A stretch of 15,481 bases of DNA from Planctomycetaceae bacterium (GTDB taxonomy: Bacteria; Planctomycetota; Planctomycetia; Pirellulales; Thermoguttaceae), in assembly GCA_031283515.1 (NCBI GenBank), contig JAITBS010000203.1, forward strand, positions 1 through 15,481. The letters run 5' to 3'. Every line of letters starts with the position of its first letter. Position 1 is the stretch's first letter. This document shows, piece after piece, positions 7,377 through 13,889 of this stretch. A program made the position numbers and the translations under genes. Below the pieces are notes generated by a model. That model made no database searches. It had not been told where the DNA came from and was given only the letters and a program-made list of their open reading frames with translations.

Positions 7377-8339
7377 ATGACGTTGTTTGAAAATCTTCGG
7401 TATCGTTCGGATCAACTTTGCCGTATTCGCCGTTTTTTCGGGGAACGGCATTTTGTCGAAGTTCAAACGCCTGTACTTTCAGCGGATACAGTTGTTGATT
7501 TGTACGTAGAACCAATTTCGGTTACGGATTCTTCCTTGCCTGTAACTCTGCATCATAACCAAACGTATTATCTTCGGACATCGCCGGAATTTGCGATGAA
7601 ACGGCTTCTTGCTGCCGGAATGGATGCGATTTATGAAATCGGAGCAGTGTTTCGAAAAGGAGATCGGGGACAATATCACAATGTCGAATTTACAATGCTC
7701 GAATGGTATCGTGTCGGCGATGATTATCGTACAGGTATGGAATTTTTAGCCGAACTGATACGGTTTATTGATGAGACGTTACCGGAAATTGTTTATTGTT
7801 CTTTTCGGGAAGTATTTCAGAAGTACACCAGCGTGAATCCGCATCAGACAACAGCGGTTGAATGCCGCAAAGTTGCCGTACAAAAAAATCTGTCCTATCC
7901 TGATTCACTGACGGAAACAGATCATTGGATTGATTTTTTGTTCTCGGAACTCGTTCAACCGAATCTTCAATCGGTTATTGTGTACGATTTTCCGGCAACA
8001 CAATCCCAGTTAGCACAAACACGAATGATTTCAGATTCCTCAGGAACATTTTTTGTTAGTGAGCGGTATGAACTATTTTTGAACGGAATTGAAATTGCCA
8101 ATGGTTATCACGAATTACTGGATGCAGCGGAACTCCGAAACCGTTTCCATGAAAATTTTCGGCGGCGTCTTGCGGAAAATCGTCCGTTATTACCGTTGGA
8201 GAGTCGGTTGCTGACGGCGATGGAATCGGGACTTCCGGCATCCTGTGGTACGGCTCTCGGAATTGACCGTTTGCTGATGGCATTGCTCAAAACAAACTCC
8301 ATTGACGATGTTCTGCCTTTTCCAATTGAAATCTGTTAA
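7377..8339 (+). CDS. epmA: EF-P lysine ligase, EpmA/GenX/PoxA type (class II LysRS-like)
   Basis: The product resembles the catalytic core of class II lysyl-tRNA synthetase without an anticodon-binding domain. This is the EpmA family, which attaches (R)-beta-lysine to a conserved Lys of elongation factor P to relieve ribosome stalling at polyproline. Motif 1 is around VEVQTPVLS (residues 27-35), then YLRTSPEFAMKRLL (65-78). Motif 2 is VFRKGDRGQYHNVEFTMLEW (91-110), the amino-acid pocket segment is LFLNGIEIANGYHEL (233-247), and motif 3 is GTALGIDRLLMAL (291-303). From ATG 7377 the length is 320 aa, close to the 325 aa of E. coli EpmA. A TTG four codons earlier is possible but less likely. Neither EF-P nor the EpmB aminomutase is in the window, so the native modifying amino acid cannot be told. 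Confidence 0.92.
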   Translation: MTLFENLRYRSDQLCRIRRFFGERHFVEVQTPVLSADTVVDLYVEPISVTDSSLPVTLHHNQTYYLRTSPEFAMKRLLAAGMDAIYEIGAVFRKGDRGQYHNVEFTMLEWYRVGDDYRTGMEFLAELIRFIDETLPEIVYCSFREVFQKYTSVNPHQTTAVECRKVAVQKNLSYPDSLTETDHWIDFLFSELVQPNLQSVIVYDFPATQSQLAQTRMISDSSGTFFVSERYELFLNGIEIANGYHELLDAAELRNRFHENFRRRLAENRPLLPLESRLLTAMESGLPASCGTALGIDRLLMALLKTNSIDDVLPFPIEIC

Positions 8340-8456
8340 AAGTATAAAAGTAACATTATTCAGTGTAAATGTCAGGGTAAACAATATTTTATTGTAACAT
8401 CACTTGCTTTTTGAATTTTCCTTCTCTTTTAAGGCATATTCACCGTTTGTAATAAT

Positions 8457-9659
8457 TCACATAAACGAAACAATATGATTGCGGAAGAAATAATATCCCA
8501 TCAAAAGACTAATAAACAACAAGAAAATCCATAAATAAAACACAAAACGGATTTGGTGTTCTTTTTTAATTTTTAATACGATTTTTTCTGCGTTTGCGGA
8601 TTGAGCCGCTGCCATAACTTTTTTGAACGGAACAAGTTTTTCCGAAATCATATCTCTCACCGATATTTGATTTTCCAATACTGGACTTGTTGGCGAAACG
8701 GTTGATGAAGTTATTGAGGGAGTTTTTGTTAATGTGTTTTCGGTTTTGGGAGCCGACAATGTATAAATTGAGTCAAGCAATTCCAACTGGACAATTGATG
8801 ACTGAGCATCCTGAATCGGAGCAGTGTAAGGCGGCGGAAAATCAACCGGAATCGAACCCGATAATCCGTCCAGAAAATGAATACAAGACGGAAAACGAAC
8901 CGAAGGATCGCGATGCAGTGCCCGTTGTAACGACGCATTCACACACTCCTGATAATTCTGTAACATCGGCGGCGGAATTGTCAGGATTTTTGTACGCAAT
9001 TCTTCGGTGCTGTCCGCGGTAAACAACACTTTATTGGTAAGTAATTCCGCTACAATCATTGCGAATGCATATTGATCAGACGAGGCACCGGCTTTTCGAT
9101 TAAGAATTTGTTCAGGGGCAAGATAGCGGATTGTTTCGGAATCGTCAGGAATATTCAGACCTTCCCGAATAACACCCGATAAATCAAATCCTTGAATCTG
9201 AATTCCTTCCGTCGGGCTAACAACAATCATTCGGAGTGAAAGACTACGATGTGCCAAATTTTGTGCTCTGGCTTCATCCAAAGCAACTGCAACTGGCCGC
9301 AAAACATCAAAAATCAAACGAAACGGAAATCGTCCTTCCGCATGAATCCATTGAGTCGCATATTCATTGAGCAAAGGACCTTCGACAAACCGTGAAACAA
9401 AAAATGCTCCGTATTCGGATTGTTCCACCAAACGATCTGCCAAAACAATATGTGGATGTTTCCATTGCCGTATTGTAATAAAATGACGTTGTAACCGTTT
9501 CATTGCCGCACTAGATATTCTAAACGGTTCAGGAATAAAATGAAGCAAAACGATCCGCCCAACTTTTATTTCCAGCGCACGCCACACCTCACCGGTTTGG
9601 TGGTTCGCCGCAAGACGCTGCAACAAAAATTCGCCCAAAATAAGTTGTCCCGGCTGCAT
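8457..9659 (-). CDS. tail-anchored pseudokinase (Ser/Thr kinase fold, catalytic residues missing)
   Basis: The 400-aa product has a protein-kinase-like fold over about residues 8-266, kept best in the C-lobe (RYLAPEQ at 178-184, SSDQYAFAMIVAELLT at 193-208, RALHRDPSVRFPS at 246-258). Every catalytic motif is altered. The glycine loop is absent; the VAIK Lys position reads VLLH (H40); HRD-xxxx-N reads HRSLSLRMI (137-145), without the Asp and Asn; and DFG reads GFD (157-159). A Ser/Thr/Pro-rich linker (about 270-330) leads to one membrane helix (about 371-392) and an 8-residue tail. It is therefore a C-terminal-anchored cytoplasmic domain. Phosphotransfer is unlikely; a scaffold or regulatory role is inferred. 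It converges on epmA. The start ATG 9659 has only a weak ribosome-binding site. Confidence 0.82.
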   Translation of the reverse strand: MQPGQLILGEFLLQRLAANHQTGEVWRALEIKVGRIVLLHFIPEPFRISSAAMKRLQRHFITIRQWKHPHIVLADRLVEQSEYGAFFVSRFVEGPLLNEYATQWIHAEGRFPFRLIFDVLRPVAVALDEARAQNLAHRSLSLRMIVVSPTEGIQIQGFDLSGVIREGLNIPDDSETIRYLAPEQILNRKAGASSDQYAFAMIVAELLTNKVLFTADSTEELRTKILTIPPPMLQNYQECVNASLQRALHRDPSVRFPSCIHFLDGLSGSIPVDFPPPYTAPIQDAQSSIVQLELLDSIYTLSAPKTENTLTKTPSITSSTVSPTSPVLENQISVRDMISEKLVPFKKVMAAAQSANAEKIVLKIKKEHQIRFVFYLWIFLLFISLLMGYYFFRNHIVSFM

Positions 9660-9719
9660 AACTTACCAAAAAATTCAAAATCAAAATGTCCAACAATATT
9701 AGAATACCCAACAAAAGAA

Positions 9720-9751
9720 AGAATACCAAATTGCTCGAAATTTTCAAGCAA
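9720..9751 (-). promoter_or_regulatory. candidate promoter overlapped by a 21-nt palindrome, upstream of the pseudokinase gene
   Basis: TTGAAA (9747-9742), a 16-nt spacer and TATTCT (9725-9720) form a moderate minus-strand promoter about 60 nt before the start codon. Its -35 lies inside a palindrome, TTGCTCGAAA (9731-9740) and TTTCAAGCAA (9742-9751) around one central base, with nine of ten arm positions complementary and one G-T pair. The overlap is typical of a repressor operator. No regulator gene is nearby. Confidence 0.35.
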
Positions 9752-9806
9752 CAGCAAAATCGAAAACAATGGAAGATAACAGAAAACGTAGCTATCTGTT
9801 TTACAA

Positions 9807-9820
9807 ACATTCACGAATGT
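9807..9820. promoter_or_regulatory. short palindrome ACATTC-AC-GAATGT
   Basis: Perfect 6-bp arms surround a 2-bp centre in the gap between the pseudokinase and the SH3b gene, about 150 bp upstream of the pseudokinase start. It could be a protein-binding site. A palindrome this short may also occur by chance. Confidence 0.2.
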
Positions 9821-9878
9821 GAAATAATATTTTTAGTAATCTTTCAATGGAATTTCCGTTAAAAGCCGGTAAACATAA

Positions 9879-9912
9879 GGTTAGGCGGTCTTTTGCCGAA
9901 AGGTTGCCTACC
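9879..9912. repeat. hairpin repeat unit, copy A
   Basis: The 34-bp unit pairs GGTTAGGC with GCCTACC at its ends and has an inner hairpin CTTT-TGCCG-AAAG. It shares TAGGCG, two variable bases and CTTTTGCCGAAAGGTT with 11537-11560, in the same orientation. The two copies bracket the SH3b gene. It lies 37 bp past that gene's stop codon but lacks a U-tract, so it is a REP-like or MITE-fragment candidate rather than a clear terminator. Confidence 0.5.
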
Positions 9913-9948
9913 ATAAAAATAAGATCACTGCTGAAATAGATACATTTA

Positions 9949-11388
9949 TTATTTAGGATTGATTATTTCAACTTCACGGGCTAAGATATGGCGTCGATTG
10001 GGTTGATTGGGTTTTTCGAAAATGCCCAGAATGCCGTTAATTCCAACTGTTTTTCCCGAATATGGTTTCAAATCCACTCCAGTTGCCGGTGACACCAGAC
10101 AAATAATTTCTTCCTTCTCATTAACAAGTGCATAAGGCGGATGACCTTTGGGTAACGGTTGAAATTCACCAAGTTTACCAACTAAATCAAATTCTGTTGT
10201 TTTTTCGGTTGATAACGGAACCAATACTGAAGTTTTAACTGTTGTTGCAATTTTCGACACGGGTTGTGTTTTCGGAACAGATTTTGAAGTTGCCGGATTC
10301 ATGGGAGCCGGAGCACCGCTATTCGATGTATAACCCGAAGAACTATTGACCGAATATGGTGTTGTCAACGATGTAGATGTTGGTAAATAACCGTTTCGAA
10401 ATTGACGCCGCATTGCAATTTCTTGCCGAATTGTTTTGGTTCGTTGTAATGTTTCGACCAGATGATAAACTTTTTCCAAATCCGCATCTGTTGGTGCAAT
10501 CTCGTTCAGTTCACTGCCACGATGAATCAATGTATCAAAAACCCAGTCTTCTGTTGGGCGGGTCAAAACAATTCGGGTTTCCTCCTTTAATTCTTCAAAC
10601 GCCTTCTGAAATGGATCAGGTTCTTTGGTGGAATAGGTGATTTGATTTTGATTTGACTGTTTTGAGGCGAGTTTAGCGGAAAGCGGCGGAAGTTCGGTTA
10701 TTGTATTTTTTGTTGCGATTTTTTTATTGACCGGTAAATCTGTTAATTGTGGAGTTGGTAATTTGACGGGACGAGTTGGCGGCGGAAGAATTGGTTCTGC
10801 TTGACTGATTTCTTCATTTTTGATATTGGTTTCAAGATTATCATAATCATAAGTAACCTGAGTAATCATCCGTTTGGGCGAAGTTTGTTTGGATATTTGC
10901 GAAGAAGAAGCCATCAACACATCACGCGGAACCCAACGAAATTCGCCGCTCGGAGGAACAATTTTAAACCAAAGCGGACTAGCAATATTTTCTGGTGTTT
11001 CAATCCGGTCAAGAACTAAAACTTTTTCTCCTTTTTTGAGTTTAACCTGAACCGTATCACAGAGAGTTGTGATTTCGCTGCCGACCCGCGAAGCCAAACC
11101 GTCCGTAATAACACTACCGATATTATTTGTTCCGAGATCAACATATCTGGCACTGATCCAGGAAAAGCTCCCTATTGGTGGTCGGATAGCACACCAGTTT
11201 TGGGTTTCGTAATAGACTTCGACTTTATCACCGAGCCAAAGTTGTGAAGTTGGGTAAAATTCTGTACCGGGACCGCATCGGACGAAGGTTTCCGTTACCG
11301 CGATGGAGGCGTAATAAGGGTATTGCTCCGAAGCCGTAAGCGCGGAGGAAAAAGTGAATACCAAAATAATAAAAATGAGCAAAGGCAT
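9949..11388 (-). CDS. exported protein with two SH3b domains and an OB-like C-terminal region
   Basis: From ATG 11388 the product is 479 aa and begins with a signal peptide (MPLLIFIILVFTFSSALTA, then SEQ). Two bacterial SH3-like units follow. The first is ASIAVTETFVRCGPGTEFYPTS through WCAIRPPIGSFSWISARYV; the second is GLASRVGS through KLKKGEKVLVLDRIE and WFKIVPPSGEFRWVPRDVL. A long Pro/Thr/Ser/Lys-rich region follows. The last ~80 residues (FDLVGKLGEF through GKTVGINGILGIFEKP to HILAREVEIINPK) look like a small beta-barrel. SH3b domains usually bind peptide or cell-wall ligands, so a periplasmic or envelope role is likely. An open frame extends upstream to a TTG at 11463, but a promoter-like sequence lies within it and the signal peptide starts at 11388, so 11388 is preferred. 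No clear Shine-Dalgarno sequence was seen. Confidence 0.8.
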   Translation of the reverse strand: MPLLIFIILVFTFSSALTASEQYPYYASIAVTETFVRCGPGTEFYPTSQLWLGDKVEVYYETQNWCAIRPPIGSFSWISARYVDLGTNNIGSVITDGLASRVGSEITTLCDTVQVKLKKGEKVLVLDRIETPENIASPLWFKIVPPSGEFRWVPRDVLMASSSQISKQTSPKRMITQVTYDYDNLETNIKNEEISQAEPILPPPTRPVKLPTPQLTDLPVNKKIATKNTITELPPLSAKLASKQSNQNQITYSTKEPDPFQKAFEELKEETRIVLTRPTEDWVFDTLIHRGSELNEIAPTDADLEKVYHLVETLQRTKTIRQEIAMRRQFRNGYLPTSTSLTTPYSVNSSSGYTSNSGAPAPMNPATSKSVPKTQPVSKIATTVKTSVLVPLSTEKTTEFDLVGKLGEFQPLPKGHPPYALVNEKEEIICLVSPATGVDLKPYSGKTVGINGILGIFEKPNQPNRRHILAREVEIINPK

Positions 11389-11428
11389 TGTTTTTTCGTA
11401 AAATGAGACATATTTTTGTCTATTTCGA

Positions 11429-11457
11429 CTTTTACGAAAAAATCGTAAACGTGTCAA
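11429..11457 (-). promoter_or_regulatory. candidate promoter of the SH3b gene
   Basis: TTGACA (11457-11452), a 17-nt spacer and TAAAAG (11434-11429) lie on the minus strand 41 nt before the ATG at 11388. The perfect -35 and correct spacing support it; the -10 matches consensus at four of six positions. Its position argues against translation starting at the upstream TTG (11463). Confidence 0.45.
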
Positions 11458-11534
11458 GACCAATTTTTATAATTATTCAGCGGCATCTTTTTGAATTTGT
11501 TTACAGTTGGCAATTACAAGGTAGGCAATTAACA

Positions 11535-11716
11535 GGTAGGCGACCTTTTGCCGAAAGGTTTTAAATAATACAATACAATAAACCCACGGTCGCAACGGTT
11601 GTTTTTGTTATTGTGTTGTACACAGTTGTTTTTTAATTTTCTGCCGTCAACAGGGTCAAGTCGGCGAGTACGCCGTATTGTATTGTTTAAAACGTTTCGG
11701 CGAAACGTTGACTACC
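11535..11716. repeat. ~180-bp inverted-repeat element (MITE-like or large hairpin)
   Basis: The left arm 11535-11580 and right arm 11676-11716 are imperfect inverted repeats, with roughly 33 of 41 aligned positions complementary and one 5-nt gap. Both arms start at GGTAG/CTACC outer ends and finish in CAATACAATA/TATTGTATTG. Each arm contains its own hairpin: ACCTTT-TGCCG-AAAGGT (11543-11559) on the left, AACGTTT-CGGCG-AAACGTT (11691-11709) on the right. The ~95-bp centre has no ORF of note. No target-site duplication was seen. It lies between the AAA+ gene and the SH3b gene. Either a non-autonomous mobile element or a large intergenic RNA hairpin fits. Confidence 0.5.
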
Positions 11717-11833
11717 TTTGGAGTTCCACGAGGGTGAAAATCGAAAAACAAAAAAGCCACTGATATATTACAAAATTTATAATCAAAGTATTTATAAAGA
11801 AATAATTTGATGAGGTAATGAGGTTATTGTTGG

Positions 11834-13861
11834 TTATTTTATCGTCGTACCTATTAAATCTTTTTCTTGGGGAGTATTAAAAATTAACGGTAATGTTCCA
11901 ATAATTGTTGCCGGTATTGGATTCCACCACGGAAAAAGAAAAGAATGTCCGCATTCACATTCGAGAGATTGACCGATAGATTCCAGTTTGGTCTCAAATT
12001 TCTTTTGGCAATTGGGGCAAACTCCATTCCAACGGCTTTGTGAAAAATCAACATTGTTGGAGTCTATACCGGAAATCATTTCAAAAGGAATATCAGAAGG
12101 TTCAATTGTTGAAAGTTGCTGTTTCGTAATTTGTTCAAGAGAAGCCAGCCGAGCCGACTGTTTCATTGTCGTATTTTCGTAAACATTACGAACAAAACGT
12201 CCATTTCCAAAATGTTCGTTTTTTTGATGATGTGCAAAAGAGAAGAAAATAGAGACATGAGCGTATGTTGCAGGAGTGAGTTTATATTCTTCATTTTTGC
12301 ACATTTTATCGAACATTCGGCACATTTCAGGAACAGTATAATCTTCAAAAGAAAGTGATCGGGTAAACCGGCTTGCAAGACCGGGATTGGAAACAATAAA
12401 ATCTTGCATCAGTTTCGGGTAACCGGCAACAATCACAATAAGCCGATCCCGATAATCTTCCATTCGTTTTAACAAAGTGTCAATCGCTTCTTGTCCGTAA
12501 TCTTCCCCGCCTTTCTTCGATAACGTGTAGGCTTCATCAATAAAAAGAACACCATCAAGAGATTTTGTAATGAGTTCATCTGTTTTGATTGCCGTTTGTC
12601 CGACGTATCCGCCGACAAGACCGCTTCGGTCTGTTTCGGTAAGTTTTTTTGTTTTCAAAATACCAAAACCATAAAATATTTCAGCAAGAATTCGTGCAAC
12701 CGTTGTTTTTCCTGTTCCCGGATTACCGGCGAAAATATAATGTAACGCTTGATTTGAAGTTTTCATTCCTTGCTTGGAACGTTCTTTTTGAATTTTAAGA
12801 TACGAAATAAATTTGTTGATTTCCGTTTTAACAGCAGGAAGTCCTTCGAGAGCGTTAAGTTCTTCGAGCGCATCGTTGAGAACCTCTTCCGGCGATTTAT
12901 TGTCCTGAATCGTAACCGGCATAAAATTTGTTTCGGAAACAGTAGAAGGAATATTGTTGGCAGAAACAAAAGAATCTCCTGCTTGGACAAAACAGGAAGG
13001 CGGGAAATGCGAAGTGGTCGGAATTACTGTGTGTGACATAAAATTGTGATAGTATTGTAGTACAACAGCTAATTGTTGGTTAATTCGTTTTTGTATTATA
13101 TCAATCTTGCTATCAGTGAGCATTCCAAATATCTCGACAAAAGTTAAAAAATGCTTACTTTCTATGGAATTGAATTTTAAATAATCAGAATTTTGTTGTT
13201 TTATCAGTTGTTTTAGATGATCTATTGAATTCGCGACTCCATTGGATAGTATGAATATGGTTACATGAATAATCGTGTCTAAATATAAATTGGGATCCAC
13301 ACTATCTAGCACAAACATTCTCATTATCAAAAACAGACCATAACCAGAAACTTCTGTTTCCAATTTAGCAAGGTCAGTAGGATTTTGGGAAAGAGTTGCG
13401 AGTTCATCAGGATTGGCTGTATATTTTTTAATGTATCGAATACTACCGCCCATCATTCCTTTTTCCTGAATATGCGTATTAAGAAAAGCCGTAACATTTG
13501 AACGGTCAAGATTTTCGAAACGTTTATATAAATTGGGATTGACAATGGAATAAAAGTAGGCAAGCGGTTTAAGAAACGGATAAGAAACATCAAGTTCGCT
13601 CTCTTCGACAACATCGTCGGCATAAATAGCAAACTGAATAAGCCGCAAAAAATCGCCAACCAGAATCCCTTTAATAAAAATCGCTTTGGAATCCCATGTA
13701 GGACAATATTTTTGAAGTGTCCTAAACACGCAACCTATCGTACTTTGTCCGTGACAATCAATAATAGATTGTAATGCCTTAGCATCAGAACAAAGTGTTG
13801 CCAAAGTGTTTCCGATTGTATCAATAACATTAGTCATTTCCTGTGGTAATGAAATAGTCAT
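11834..13861 (-). CDS. CbxX/CbbX-type AAA+ ATPase with TerB-like N-terminal region and C-terminal zinc ribbon
   Basis: The 675-aa product starts at ATG 13861 with Shine-Dalgarno AAAGGA about 8 nt upstream; an upstream TTG (13909) is less likely. Residues ~1-275 are helical, with LIQFAIYADDVVEESEL (74-90) recalling the acidic repeat of TerB-like domains. A linker leads to an AAA+ module of the CbxX/CfqX (CbbX, EccA-like) type. It has Walker A GNPGTGKT (379-386), pore loop GYVGQTA (418-424), Walker B GVLFIDEAYTL (437-447), likely arginine finger in LASRFTR (R498), and sensor-2 GNGRFVRNVYE (552-562). The end carries a zinc ribbon with C615, C618, C635 and C637. The family remodels other proteins, such as Rubisco or type VII secretion partners; no Rubisco or secretion gene is in view. 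The adjacent membrane gene 28 bp upstream is the likely partner. Confidence 0.85.
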   Translation of the reverse strand: MTISLPQEMTNVIDTIGNTLATLCSDAKALQSIIDCHGQSTIGCVFRTLQKYCPTWDSKAIFIKGILVGDFLRLIQFAIYADDVVEESELDVSYPFLKPLAYFYSIVNPNLYKRFENLDRSNVTAFLNTHIQEKGMMGGSIRYIKKYTANPDELATLSQNPTDLAKLETEVSGYGLFLIMRMFVLDSVDPNLYLDTIIHVTIFILSNGVANSIDHLKQLIKQQNSDYLKFNSIESKHFLTFVEIFGMLTDSKIDIIQKRINQQLAVVLQYYHNFMSHTVIPTTSHFPPSCFVQAGDSFVSANNIPSTVSETNFMPVTIQDNKSPEEVLNDALEELNALEGLPAVKTEINKFISYLKIQKERSKQGMKTSNQALHYIFAGNPGTGKTTVARILAEIFYGFGILKTKKLTETDRSGLVGGYVGQTAIKTDELITKSLDGVLFIDEAYTLSKKGGEDYGQEAIDTLLKRMEDYRDRLIVIVAGYPKLMQDFIVSNPGLASRFTRSLSFEDYTVPEMCRMFDKMCKNEEYKLTPATYAHVSIFFSFAHHQKNEHFGNGRFVRNVYENTTMKQSARLASLEQITKQQLSTIEPSDIPFEMISGIDSNNVDFSQSRWNGVCPNCQKKFETKLESIGQSLECECGHSFLFPWWNPIPATIIGTLPLIFNTPQEKDLIGTTIK

Positions 13862-13889
13862 TGTATTTCCTTTCTCGTTTGAAAATTGG

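Noticed and set aside
8381..8395. ACAATA-TTT-TATTGT between convergent epmA and the pseudokinase as a bidirectional terminator
   Set aside because: A 6-bp AT-rich stem is too weak and has no adjacent T-tract of note.
8687..9022. Plus-strand 111-codon ORF within the pseudokinase gene
   Set aside because: It is antisense to a well-supported kinase-fold frame and has no recognisable features.
11834..13861. Annotation as Rubisco activase CbbX
   Set aside because: The AAA+ module is of that superfamily, but the protein is more than twice the length of CbbX and no Rubisco or Calvin-cycle genes are near.
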